The notes: a model not told the origin generated them from the sequence alone. Numbered from the stretch's first letter, positions 36,937 to 49,785 are shown. The stretch is 64,000 nucleotides of DNA from Nymphaea colorata (GCF_008831285.2 NC_045142.1:22815300-22879299), one strand, 5' to 3'. A program made the numbers and translations.

Positions 36937-39900
36937 GGGGAAGCAGAGCTCGGTGATGGACGCCAGAGGGGAACCGATCCCGACGTCGGCGGTGCTGATG
37001 GCGGCGTCGAAGCACATTGCAACGCGTTGCAGGGAGGAGAATCGCGCTTTCATCCTCTGCAAGAAGAAGGACCCCAACCCCGAGAAGTGCCTCGACAAGG
37101 GGCAGCAGGTCACGCGCTGCGTCCTGTCCTTGTGAGTCCCCTCCCCCCATGCTTCCTCCCCTCCTCCTTCTCTGATAAAGTAACCGATCAGAGTTTCAAT
37201 TGTCTCCTTTATCCGTACCCTTTTCTTCTTTCTACGTTATTAGCGTATTGGTCAATGCATTTCTTCTCTCTCATCTGAGTTTTCTAGCGATTTCGAGAGG
37301 TTGGTGTTTCCTGAAATGGTGTGTTTGATATGGAGAGGGTGTATGTCGTCACACGGTGAACATGTGATCTCCTTGAGGGACAACATAACAAAAACTTGCT
37401 TCCTGATTCTTTCCATTCTTATCTTCTCTTCTTGTTTTCGTTTGCCTGGAGGATGTGAAAAATGGGAGCACAGGTATAGACATCTAGGGTTTCAAACATT
37501 AAGCCTTTGTGTCCAATGCTGCAGTATGGTCAGAATGTGCTGACATGCTCCTGTTATGTTTCTCATTCTATTACTGTCTCATTCACCTGTATAATGGAAC
37601 GGAATTTATCCCTGTCTTTGAACTATTAGTCTTAATCGAATGCATTGTTGTTCATTCTGACCATCCAAGATACAAAGCACTTTGAGGGCTTCCATGCTTG
37701 AGTTGTATTGTGCTTGGTATTAAGAGCACCAGAGGTGGTAAGAGGGGAATTGTGAAGTATGTTAAGGTGAGGACCCTGGATCAATTTCCAACCTTGCCAC
37801 TTTGTATGGAATGTGACCGACATTCTGGAAAGTAAGCTTGAGAAATCTGAAAATGCCACTCTCTCATGCCCCTTGTTCAAATGGTAGAAGATGCAGCAAT
37901 CAGGGGCTGCTATCAGAGAGGATTTCTACTATTTCTGCTCAATTGTCAACCTGCTCTGTTGTGAGATTTATTAGGATGAAAAGCCTGAGGTATGACTTCA
38001 AAGAGTAACATTAAGAACAATGCCTCTGATAATGTGTGCAACTGATAGGATATTGTCTAACTTTTTGGGGTCAACCATCAAGAGTAAATATGGATTGAAC
38101 TTCACTAGCTATAAATTTTTGTAATGGGCAACAGAAGTGTAATCACCCCATCCCCAACCCATTTTTGTGAAAGAAAATTGCATCATGTGATCATAACAGC
38201 ATGACCATGACCTAAAGGGTTGGCAGAACTTGGAAGGGGTCTGTCTGACCATTTGATGGTTGACTGCCAGGAGAATGAAGAAGTCGATAGACACTTCCAA
38301 ACCCAGAATATCCTTGTCAGGTAGACATAATGCTTGCCTGGATGAAAGTTCTCAAGGATCAAAGAGCTTTCACTCGAGAGTCTTACATCATCAAGGAGGT
38401 GCAATTTAAGCCAATGTGGTCAGATCTAACATCTAACTATGAGAAAACTCTCAATCAAGGTTCTATTCATTTCTTTTAACAGGTCTCTAGAGGTTTTCTT
38501 CCGCAGGTAAAGGCATTTGTCTCATACTAGCTTGTTAGTGGAAGGCATTATAGGCAGCTATTAGACACCACAAGTGCTTGATGGAGGGGAAGTGTCCCTC
38601 TAGCGATACAGGTGATGCTGGCCGATTGGCTCCATTATTAGTTCCTACTTTGACAGATTTATCTTCACATCATGTAGAAGCCAAGACATATAGCAGTATT
38701 TCAGTAGAAAGCTTAGATTTGGTAAGATAATCATTAATCGTGTCTTTATCAAATGGCAGCTTTAATGATTTTTATCAAATCTGGTTGAGCTATTTAATGT
38801 ATCTTTTAGGTCCCAGAAGTGTATGCGGAGAATTGCTAGATGGAGAAACCTAGTGTTTGGGTGAGAGAGAGATAGAGAAAGAAAGAGAGAGAGAGAGAGA
38901 GAGAATTTTCAGGCAACTTATAAACTAAATTGATCTTTGACTCCTAAAAGATATATTTTATATTTAATCTGAAACATAGACATGCTCATCGTTTAACCTT
39001 TTACAACACATATTTAGCATTATATGAGTCATAACATTTTGATAGCTTGAAAAATGAAATTAAGCATGATGTTTGATCTGCACGTGGGGTTTACTAAATC
39101 AATTATAAGATTGCATCTACGTTAGACTAAGCAATGAGCATGGTATAGACTTAAAAGTGTCTGGTTCTGTCTGGAAGAATAGTTTTCTGGGATATACAAA
39201 GTACAAACATACATATACAAAAAAATATCCAATATATATATATATAATTGTATATTTTGACGGTTGCATGTACAATCTAGTTCAGACCACACAAAAAAAC
39301 ATATTTATTTGATCCTATAAATTTGATGCATTTTTTGCACTTATATTTTTGGGTCAAAGTGACCTTGATACATGGATTGCAGCAATCCGAAAGACGGTTT
39401 CTGCTAAATCAACAGTATAGACTATAGACCACATCCGTAAGGTTGGTTTTATGAATAAAACTGAAAAGAAAAGGTTGACTGTATATGCAATTAGCTGCAC
39501 TAAACATTAACACACATATAGCATCTATAATCTAATGGACGGTGCATTTTGGCTATAGAGGAGGAAAGTGCATCATCTATTACTAATGACGATTAATGCC
39601 TTTTAACAGTTTGGCATGTTATTGTCAAAACTCCAGACATTGAATTTTTATCCTCAATTTAATTAAAATCTGTAGTCCCCAATCTTTCATGACATTTTAG
39701 ATGCACACTGAACCTTAGTTTTTCGTGATCTAATTAATTGTACTTTATAGAGCTTAAAATGTGTCCATGATATATATTTATTGCTCAACGAATTTTAAGA
39801 GCTGCATATCTGGTCTGACCAATTGTTTTATTGAGAAACCAGAGTAGTTGGATCATTATTTGACTGTGTCAATGTTGCGTCTTTGGTTGCATCATCCCCT

Positions 39901-40649
39901 CCCTAAGGGGCTTAGTATAGCTGGTCGGGTTGATGGCAGGTAAAGGGTCTGTCATCAGTTTGATTCACTTGAGTGTTGGGCCTCTGGGGGCAAGTTGGCT
40001 CTGTCTGTCTTTCTCTCTCTGTGTGTGTCTATATATATACTGTGGAAAACTCTATACTTCATAATAATTTCAAACAATGGAAACTTGTTCAATATGATTT
40101 ATTTGTTAATTTCTTGTACTGAAGACGAGTCTAACGTAAATCTTTTAGCCATTTCTGAAGCACCTCAAGACTGATGCCATTGTTTGGTCACAGTATCAAA
40201 ATTGAAATCTTAAAGTCGTATTGAAGGTGATTTAATCATACTGAACACTTTCATAGCTCAAAATTTGGACAAGTTATTTGATACCTAAATCAACACATAT
40301 GAGAATATTAAAATGTCAGGGTACTGGGATATTCTGCAATATTTGCCTCTACCATAGTTACATTGCTTATAATGACGGACAAAATTGTGCCCAAGAGAAA
40401 GGAAATCTCTTTCATATGCTCATGCCTGAAGTGGTTCCTATTTGTATAGCTTATCTGCTTAGGATTCCACTGGGTTTTCAAGTTTTATAACTTGACAAGG
40501 CTCTACTGTGCAGGCTGAAAAAGCTTCATGAGAAATGCCCACAGGAGATGGACGCATATGCCAGTTGCATGTATTACCACACTAACGAGTTTGAGTTTTG
40601 TCGCAAAGAGCAACAAAAATTTGAGAGTGCCTGCCCTTTGTCCGAATAA
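36935..40649 (+). CDS. NDUFA8: Complex I subunit NDUFA8 (CHCH protein)
   Basis: An accessory subunit of mitochondrial NADH:ubiquinone oxidoreductase on the intermembrane-space side, imported and oxidised by the MIA40 pathway. Exons 36935-37131 and 40514-40649 join in phase (TT/G, leucine) to give 110 residues. Eight cysteines at 32, 42, 52, 62, 74, 84, 95 and 106 form three CX9C pairs and one CX10C pair, the quadruple-pair pattern of this family. DPNPEKCLDKG and MYYHTNEFEFCRKEQ are family signatures. The GC-rich first exon starts at the first ATG, four bases after the AG tract. One intron of 3382 bases, large for so small a gene, contains a SINE-like insertion. It lies some 2.3 kb downstream of VTI1. 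Confidence 0.96.
38865..38903. repeat. GA-rich tract in the NDUFA8 intron
   Basis: Interrupted then perfect GA repeats (GAGAGAGAGATAGAGAAAG onward). It is non-coding. Confidence 0.8.
39890..40045 (+). mobile_element. SINE-like element in the NDUFA8 intron
   Basis: TAGTATAGCTGG (about 39914-39925) fits an A box and GTTTGATTCAC (about 39957-39967) a B box, 43 bases apart as in tRNA. The body is GC-richer (GGGCCTCTGGGGGCAAG) and ends in T/C and TG simple repeats, a usual SINE tail. The A-box region matches the fragment at 30315-30334, which argues for a real family. Confidence 0.45.
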
Positions 40650-40714
40650 TGATGTCTCTGTGGGGAAACTGCAATGAAGAACATTCGGTCCAGCTTTTTA
40701 CAACTTTCTGATGT

Positions 40715-40720
40715 AATAAA
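40715..40720 (+). terminator. Candidate NDUFA8 poly(A) signal
   Basis: AATAAA lies 66 bases after the stop codon, in an AT-rich context. Plant signals are loose, so this is suggestive only. Confidence 0.4.
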
Positions 40721-40799
40721 ATCTGTCATAGATTTAAGATTGAGAATTTGCTTGATGTTTCCAATGATAATACTCTTTTGGTGCATATTCATTTGAATG

Positions 40800-41749
40800 C
40801 GATCAATTGTTCTAGAATCTGCGATATTGATCGAAGATGCAACGGTCGTGGAATAACGACATTTGAAATGTTGACAATTTATGATGGCGTCTTCTTTTAG
40901 CTTCACGAAAAATTAAAAACTGCCATGAGCCTTGAGAGACCAACGTTGTATCTTCTCAAGATGTTAGACTGCTCACCGAATTAAGTTAGCCTGTGCTGGA
41001 TTTGGTAGTCCTAATCAAGTAGAAATGTTGTTAAGATTCGTTTCTGCTGAGGCCTGGTATTTTAATAGAGCAACATAATTGATCCCAGTCAATCGGGTTT
41101 GAATTCGGTGACAAATTGATTTGATTCATCAATCAATTTTGGAATCACTCACTCTTCATTTTTATTATAAATATTTTTTAAAGTTTTTTATTTGAACTAC
41201 TTTTATATGTTTTTTCATTTATCTTAGAAAAAATAATAATATTTTTTGCAGATTCACAACTGGTTGAGCTTAATGTACTCATGGTCTCACAGTGTTTCAA
41301 GAAAAGATGATTCAATTTTAGCACAGCATTCATATCCCTGACATGATAGCGTAACGAGCCTTGGCTTAGCTTAAAGTATTTTCCCAAGCAATTTGTGGTG
41401 AAGATGCACTGGTCCTTCAAGATGCCCTTAACTGCAAAAGAGAGTATTGCCTGGGCTAACAAGGAATTGATTGCTAAGCTACAATGAAGCTGCAGCAGGA
41501 AGGCCAAAAGCTTTCACTCCCTACAATTTAAGAACGGTTGTAAATAATATGATACAGCACAAGCGGCAGTAGCTTACACACAAAATCAAATAGAACAATG
41601 AACCATGTAAACAACAAACTTTCTTACACCCCACTAACAGAAAAACATTCTGCTTGCTTGCCATACAGAAAAACAAATGGAGAAAGGGCAAAGAAACAAA
41701 GAACACAACCAAATTTCAACAAGAATCCAGGATTTGATCCTCTAAATGA
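40800..41749. other. Convergent region between NDUFA8 and ceramidase 3' ends
   Basis: The two genes converge here, with 1.1 kb between stop codons. No further gene is supported. The right part should hold the ceramidase 3' UTR. Confidence 0.5.
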
Positions 41750-44700
41750 TCAGTGTGTCTTTGGTTTGTTGATTTTGACATAGGGGAGAAATCCCAAAAA
41801 GTAGCAGACTTGGGGGCTCCAACCGAGTTGCTGAGCGCGGCAGAACATCAAGAATGTATTTGCAAAATAAGAATTGAAGCTCATGAAGAGATGCCACAGC
41901 GCATGGCCTTGTGGATTGATGTACCACGTGGCAATTTCCTTGCAGAGAGTTCGATCTAACAGCCAACACAAGCTCCCGAAGCCAATCGTAGCCACGTAGA
42001 GATGGGCGAGCTGCTTCGCTGGTAATTCTTTTGTATGCATGTAGTACTTGTACACCCGAGGGATGCATAGCAGGCAGAGGAGAACATAGTGCACTTTGAA
42101 ACCTAGACTGCACCGAACCAGCGAGTGGAATATAGCAAAAGCTACGCCATAAATAAAAAGGAACGTCGGCATTGTGCTTCTATAGTGCCAATCTGGAGAA
42201 TAAAGGACATATAAGTAAAGCAACATCTCCCACACCATGGGCGTCTCATCACTCTGCTGTTGTCTGAAGATATGGTTTGGGAACATCAGGTGAAAATAAA
42301 GGAAGGTTACATACTTGCACTAAATAAACCACACTTTTCATGTTGATCAACTGAGAAACAGGAGCAGCGCAACTGCAATCAAGGGCTGCAACAAGGACAC
42401 ACAAAAAATTCACAGAGATATACATGTATTCCTTTTTGAACTATAGATCTACCTAGAAGTCATAAGAATAATCTGCATTTTCTCAATCTGATCCTTTGGA
42501 TGTGTCCAGCATATCTAATTTACTTCAGGGACGTTTTTTGACATAAGCCTTTGACATAAAAGCATGAATTTTTCAAGCCATGAATAATGCACACATGAAC
42601 ATTGATTTTTGAACTCTTTAATATCTTTCACATAGAGATAAGAACACATGATCCAAGATACTTTTCCACCCAACGATATAATAGGTTATATATCGTAGAA
42701 TTTAATTGCCAAGAAACCTTCATAAACGTGAAAACTGAAGGTTTTCATTAGATGGTGTTGGTACACCTGGTGCAACATTTTTCATTACTGATTGACCATC
42801 ACATTTTGCAAATCAAACCAGAATTCAGAAGCAAGCTTCATCCTTTCCTGGAGTAGTGGCCCAGCCTACCTGGTCCATAATACAAAGTTACATGCCAAAT
42901 ACATCATTAACACAATTTGTCTTTCCCACACCACTCATTAGGGTGCCAGTAAGACATGGAAGTCTAACCACACCAGAGAATTAATCAACAAAATATTAGT
43001 AGCGGAACGGTTCAAAAGCAAATTGTATGGTATCCATCAGTGCAAAGGATGGTACACGTGGCACATGTCAGCAAGGTTTCCTAAGACCACAAAGGCAAAC
43101 TTCTCTAGAAGCATACCTTTTTACCGATAATAATAAAGCAAACAGAGATTCAATGTCAAGATAGCATGTAAATGGAAGAGATAGAGACAGAGAGTGAGAA
43201 CGTTCCCAGAAGCTACAAAAGGTAAATACTGGAGCACTTAACTAAATAAATCAAGTATGAGTGTCAACTATATCCAAATGTCAAAAATCGAAACACATCA
43301 TGAAAATAAGAGGTAGTTCTGCATGTCAAAGGATTATCTAACCATATTATTATAGAAGAGTTCAAATAATGATCTAAAAAACATGACGCATTGTAAAATG
43401 TTATAAAACTAAATGAAAAATTAACAAAAAAAAACATGTAACTAGGAAGCATATCAAACTTCAACAAGGTCTTCTAAAGCAGGTTAAGATTAACATGTTT
43501 GTAACCATTGTGGCAACATCATGGCATTACCACACGATGGATCAGGCTTGGTATTTTCAAACACCACATGCACCTTGTACAAGGTCCACATTTTAATTAT
43601 ATTGTCAAAGAAAAGAACTCCATTACTTAGTCTGGAAAATGCTACTAAAGGCATCTGCTATTCTAGGTTGAACTAGGTTGAACCTGGTGAACAGGAAAAG
43701 TTGCAGAGAAACTTTTACAAATTCCAATAAAGAACAGTAATTCCATATAGAACAAAACAGTGTACTGATAATGTTGACAATTGACAACAACCATCTATTC
43801 AGACAAGACAGATTTCTCAGTGATCACAGCCCTGAGATAAAGTTGCATGATACACAACATCCTAAGAAAATGCCATGAGCAAGAAGATGATGAAAGAACT
43901 CCACAAAACCATGAGGTTAAGGCACTAGACACACTACAAGAAAACAATTTATATAACATTCAAGCTCTAGATGCAACAAAAAAATTTCACGATGACCCAT
44001 CATACTCCAACAATATGGAAATTTTTCCACGACAAATTTCAACTGAAAGTGAAAACAGTATTAATCTCATTAAGCTAAAAGAAAAAAAAATAGATAACAA
44101 ATTGGCATTTCCTAATGCCTCTGGAGGAACAACCATTCTAAGATAACTAACAATTATGCAAATAATCATTCTAAAATATAAATACAATAGGCATAATAAT
44201 CGAGCCATGGAGACATCCTGATTTGCCAAAGCATTTCATTCAAGAAAAGACGTCAATATGTTTACTAGTGCTAAAATTTTAGATCTTTCTGAGGTAGACA
44301 TGATCGTTCGTGCCACAACTCCAGATAAAGGCAAGCGTTATCAAAAGCACGATGCAATTTTACGCTATTATTTATTTTCTTGCAAGTGTCGGCTTCACGT
44401 AAAGAATCATGACAGTGAATGCAAGAAAACTTTTACTGTATTAGCAAAACTTTATGCTGTCTTTCTTGGATGACTAGAAATTTATCTTACACCAGAAAAG
44501 ATAAGCCAATGCAAATCAAACAGCAGACTGACCAAGTAAGCTCAGATGAGGGTCCGATCAATTCAACTTCAGTTTTAAGTTATATGAAGCACAGAAGAAA
44601 AGAAATGATCTGCAAAAAATGGAGTACTAACAATAGTTCCCAATCACAGAATGGGCCAGAAAAGAAGGATGAGCGAAAAAAAAAAGTGGGAAGAAGAGGA

Positions 44701-45341
44701 AGGTGATTCATGGCCAGAAGACTCCAGATTTGAAGCATCATAGAAGCACCCATAATTTCTGTAACAAGAGACGTGAACAACAAGAACAGCCAATACATAT
44801 CACATCATTAAAAAGCAAAAAAAGGTTATCCGGTAACGTCAAGCAAACAATCTGCCAATAAAAAGTTAAGATAGAGAAATTTGATAACCAAATAGAACTA
44901 TCTGGAAATACCGAATTGAAGAATTACCTATGCAATTGACAACCTAACCTACAGAAGGAAAACTAAACAAAGAAAAAAGTAAATGGCGCAATAATACAAC
45001 CCAAATTTCACAAGAACTTTGATACCAAAGTTTGCCTCTGACCCCCACTACGAAAAGAAAAAACTGAAGTGAAGAGACCCTTACACTTGCTGTAACGTGG
45101 CGTGGAAGAGCATACTCCCAATAGCAAGTACCATATTTGACAGATGAAGGACGCTAAATCTCTTCTCGAATCTCTGCCTCAACGCATTCACGAGCCCAAC
45201 GAACGCGAGAACGATGCATGGTATGTTAGAAATCGTGTTGTAGAACTCCGCAATGTAGGGAGAGTGGGCATAATTCTTCTCGCACCACTCCGTGGTGGAC
45301 GTAACGGGTCCCCAGAAGGTAGAAGCCACCATGTCTTCCAT
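41750..45341 (-). CDS. ACER: Alkaline ceramidase (ACER family)
   Basis: A seven-pass membrane amidase that splits ceramides or phytoceramides into sphingoid base and fatty acid, expected in the ER/Golgi. Exon 1 is 45341-45085 and exon 2 is 42263-41750. The junction uses donor GTAAGG and acceptor CTTCAG and splits a valine codon. The product has 256 residues, near the usual length for the plant family. The zinc ligands are all present: H80 (MLFHATL), H206 and H210 (GHALWH), with the partner residues S76 and D91 (QSDETPM). E18, W19, E21, N23 and E32 correspond to the N-terminal calcium site known from human ACER3, with Glu for its first Asp. The start MEDMVASTFWGPVTS fits the family. The intron is 2821 bases. 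Confidence 0.96.
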
Positions 45342-45478
45342 TTTTTCCGGGGTTTTCTCGAGATATTCAGATCATTTGGACCATAAAAATAAACGGGCAG
45401 CTCTAAAAAATCGATCCCAAGGACACCCAAAAATCTGGAGTGATGGATCGACTTCTTGGACGTTCTTGCTTGGAGAAA

Positions 45479-45494
45479 GAGAGAGAGAGAGAGG
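45479..45494 (-). repeat. CT tract (sense) in ceramidase leader
   Basis: GA run on the plus strand, so CT in transcript direction, about 140 bases upstream of the ceramidase start codon. Confidence 0.8.
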
Positions 45495-45603
45495 ACACAC
45501 CCAAGTAACTGATTCAGTCTCCTTATTCCGGCGTCTAGATACCGGTCTCCCGGCGGCCGATCGCTCGAATCTTTCGTCGGGATATGTCGGTAAGCGAGTC
45601 CCG

Positions 45604-45628
45604 CTCTCTCTCTCTCTCTCTCTCTCTC
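45604..45628 (-). repeat. GA tract (sense) upstream of ceramidase leader
   Basis: A 25-base CT run on the plus strand, about 265 bases before the start codon. It is opposite in orientation to the tract at 45479-45494, so the two could pair in a long transcript. Confidence 0.8.
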
Positions 45629-47386
45629 ACTCGCTAGGGCAAGAGACAGCCCAAGGCGGGAGATGATCAAAAAAGGGAGAGGGAAAGAGAGACCATGGAC
45701 GGGTTGGTGGCAAATTGACATTGCCGCCCCTTTTATTATTTTAAGAGAGATTTGTTTCCCATTTTTCTTCGAGAATCAATGGGGTTTACAGCATTGAGTT
45801 TCATTTCTGATCCAATTTTCTGAGGTAAAAACCAGAGGCTTCGTTTTTGTCGAGCAAAATAGGACAAAGCACCTCTTGTCTCTCCGTGTGCCAGACGCAT
45901 CAATAAGCAGAACCGGTCGAAAACAGCATCGCTTCAAGAGAATTTTTCTGGGTCATCCATTTTCATGGCAGAATTTGGTCTCTCCTCTTTCCCCACGATT
46001 GCTTCTTGAGTTCAAAATTAAATCTCATGGTGTATATCTCAAATTTTGAGATCCAAGGGCCTGATTTTGACATGGACATATGCTTTGTGGTTCTAGCAAG
46101 TTGAAGATTTGAAATTGACAGATTTAATCATTCGGTTATCCTACAAATTCATTAGCTTCATGCTGTAATTCAAGTATATTCAAATAACAAATCTACGATC
46201 CTCACTAAAAGTTTTTAATATCCGTCACCCGAGGCAATCAGCGTCTAGAAGAATTGTCCCATGTGAAAAACAAAAAAACAAAAATCATCAATATATATAT
46301 AGAAAGAGAGAAAAACTGCTATCTACCAGACCTTTGTGCTTCATATTGGATGGAAATCATCTGAGTATGATTTTAATGAAACATAAACTGGAATTACCTC
46401 TTAAAAGGGCAAGAGATTTTGACTGGGGGAACTCGTTTATTTCCTCCTTGGAAGAGCATTTTGGTCCTTTAAAAATACAAATTGGTTTTTATTTCTGTTT
46501 ACGTAATCTCTTTCTTCTTATTTTCATAAAATCGATTATTCAAATGATTGGAATATAATGACACAAAAAGTTTTGATAGCTACCTGTTTTCATATATACA
46601 TACATACATAATTATAGATAAAATGGGAACAAATATGACAAGTTTTTCTATATTTCTCTTTATTTTCATTATTGAGTTTTTCATTGATTGCTTACTACTG
46701 AATAATTGATGGAAAGAGGACTAAAGCAAGTTGTCTCTATCATCATCTAATATTATTGTTGAAAGTGAGATATTTGGACTACAACATACTCAAAAGTAAA
46801 ACACAATTAAAGTAAAAAAAAAAATAACCAACTTAATATATGTTTTGCATCAACATATTCTTAATATCATATCGAAAAAAAGAACTTCAAATTTCATATT
46901 TAAACGATTTGGTTTTCCAATACATCGTGTAATTGGAAGGGAAAAAAAAATGTTTTAAATCATCAACAAAAAAAATACGAGTACATATAAGGTGAAGATG
47001 AGAATGATGATATTGGCATCATTGATGCCAATAAATCAGCCAGAAAAAGTGGGGCATCATTCGAAGTACAAATCTTCTCCCACTAATTGTGTGAACAGAA
47101 CCACAAGTAAGATAGCCATTGATAAGAACAAACAGCTTCAATTTCAAACCGTTTGGCATAGTTAAGATTTTGTTTTTATTGGATGAGTAGAAGGAATATT
47201 TCATCATACTGTTTGACAAGAAAGCCGAAAGCCCCCACTTTTCCACCAAGATACCAAGCCTCAACCCACAAAAAAAAAATGAAAAGAAATTATAAGTGCC
47301 AAAACTCAATCATGTGTGTGCAAATAAAAATATTTAAAAAGTTTGGCAAGTAAAATTTAATTTGTCAAAACTTGTGTGGGCCATTG

Positions 47387-47399
47387 CCCCCCCCCCCCC
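47387..47399. repeat. C homopolymer run of 13
   Basis: A poly-C stretch in otherwise AT-rich DNA, followed by TCCCCGACCCCC. It may be length-variable or a sequencing artefact. Confidence 0.85.
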
Positions 47400-49230
47400 T
47401 CCCCGACCCCCAGTTCGGGTGGATGTTGTGGAATTGATGCAGAGACAATCTACTTTCATTAAAAGATTTATTAGATAATCAAAAGCAGAGGATTTTGAGT
47501 ACTATGCGCAATTCAGAAAGAACTATGGGAAGAATTTGTAGGATGATGTCGCTATTGGGATATAACACTTTGTTCTTGATTTTTTGTATTTTTCAAAATC
47601 CAACCGGATCTGTTTTCCAATGTATTTAGTTGATTCCAAAGTTTGGCGATCATTTCTCTAGTCAAATTCTCCATGATGCTTAAATTTATTTAGTTAACTT
47701 TGATGGTTGAAGAATTTCAAATAAATATGAAGTATAAAATATTTATTAAGCATTTGAAACATATTAATCCAAACTTGCCAAATCCGATTAGTCTTAACCT
47801 TTTAATCATGTTCAGGCTTTTCCAAAGAAAGTATAACTTTTGTAACTCATATATTGTGTTACTGATGTGCCCCTTGTTAGACCTACAGTGACGTTGATAT
47901 AATTAGTGACGGTTCTCAGATAGTAGATTGTCCATTGTCTCAGGCTTTACGTAATTCACTCACATCTCGTCTGATCAATTTAGGCTAGAAAATTCTAGTT
48001 AATGAACATTAGGCGTAAAATTTTAATTTTTTAAAGAGCACTAATATGTAAATGAGAAAAATTGTTCAAAAATATCAATATAAAATAAAAAGTTCGCTCT
48101 TGTCATTACCAGTTGGATCTTAGATCCCTTTAGATAAAAAAATGTCGACGTGTTTTTGAGCCGGATACTGAGTTATTTGATAGTCTTTCAAATGCATGAA
48201 TCTGGATCTAATCAGATCCAATATTGCATCTGCATTTTTTTGTCTTTATACAATATCCAAACAAACCCATTGGTTAAACTCAAAACTTAAACTTAAAGCT
48301 TATGGAAAGTCCACTGATCACATTTCACTGACCTAGTGAAACTTGAAATGGCATCACATAAGCCGAGGACAAGTCCTCATAGGCAGGAGAGAGTTATAAA
48401 TTTTTTGTCGCAGGGGCCAAGGGCAGAACCAAAAATTTTTCATGAGGCAAGTCGAGTTAAAGTTTCTAAATTTTAACTAGAAAAGAAAAATTATTTTTTA
48501 AATTTTTTATACAGAACAAGTGAAATCCTTTAATATTTACATGTATTTCTTTTTAATTTACGTGTAAATTTTTTAAATTTCTTTTCGAGGTGGGGCCAGG
48601 GTCCATGCGGACCCCTGGCAGGCGCAACAGGAGCTGAAATGCAATTTGTCAATTTTTTTTTATATAGGTTAACCAAAAATTTTAAAATTTATATATACAA
48701 TTTTTTATTTTTAAAAAAATCTAAGGTGGGTTTGCCCTTGTCTCCACCGCTGCTTTGGAGTTCATGTTCCAAATTTTTGTGTTTGAAAAGACAAATTTTA
48801 CAGTCATTTGTGTACCAAATGAAAGTGGGGAGGCGTGAAAGGTGCTACTCCTCTCCTTATGACACGCAACAAATGACCGTGACAATTGGCCATTGGACTC
48901 CAAGCAGTTACGTCAAGTTATAAACAAAGCCTCGCCTTTTCATGTTAAACCATAATATATAAGTTGTTTTAAGTTCATGCCTCAGCAGGTATAGTAGTGG
49001 AGCCAGAAATTTTTTATTGATATCTACTAATTCAATAGATCATAGACCATTCATAATGAAATATCTTAGGAGCACCAACAAGCAAATTGTTTGAAGCAAA
49101 CAATATGCAAATAAATAAATAAATAAATTATGTACGACTGTGAGGGCAATTGCCTGCACGAGTCCACATGTAAACCTGAAGAGATTCCGATTGTGAAAGA
49201 GCGTTCCAAGAAATAGTGCCATAATAAATC

Positions 49231-49785
49231 TCTTTAAGTATATCTATATATATACATTTATCTAGCAATATTTTCTTTTTGAACTCTTAACACAAAATAA
49301 AGGAGTTAGTTGAGATTATGTACCAATGAAATCCAAGGTGAAAGATAACATATTAAAGAACTGAAATGTATAAGCTCAAGAACCCCAAAAAAAGGAAGGG
49401 GGGTTTACTTTTTCTTATATATATCAGGGGCAAGAGTATCTCATCTACTTGATAGTTGTACGTGTCCAATTTAGTTAAGGATTCAATATACAAATACAAG
49501 TGATTTACAACTAAATATATAAAACATCTGATCATATATTTGTTAAATAAGTGAGAATTTTCAATGCAAGATATCAAATCATATGTTTTTGTAGCGCATG
49601 TGCTAATTGCTTTAGGCTATTTAGCAGGTCTATTGGTAGAGGTCAATCGTAATCCAATATCTATTTACATTCTTTTTTTTTTTCTTTTTTTTTTTTCACG
49701 GTGTTCGATGTGACAGAAGATGTTGGCTAAAGACATATGTCACTATTTGACAACCAAAATTATTTTTTAAAGCAAGTGTGTAGAA
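49231..49785. repeat. Direct duplication, copy 1
   Basis: This aligns over nearly its full length with 49821-50342. Shared anchors include ATTCAATATACAAATACAAG (49481), GGGGCAAGAGTATCTCATCT and TATGTTTTTGTAGCGC (49582). The offset between copies is 564-571 bases over most of the length, with small gaps and many substitutions. No coding potential or terminal motif was recognised. Confidence 0.85.

Noticed and set aside
36676-37278. 200-codon plus-strand frame across the NDUFA8 leader
   Set aside because: It is a different frame reading through the AG repeat, exon 1 and part of the intron; the NDUFA8 frame is unambiguous.
41753-42113. Open frames on both strands overlapping ceramidase exon 2
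   Set aside because: They are shadows of the well-supported ceramidase frame.
45188-45721. 177-codon minus-strand open frame over the ceramidase leader
   Set aside because: It is out of frame with the ceramidase first exon, is built partly from CT/GA repeats, and has no family features.
47019-47309. 97-codon minus-strand frame with protein-like stretches
   Set aside because: No family recognised, no splice partners, and a plus-strand frame over the same bases is equally open.
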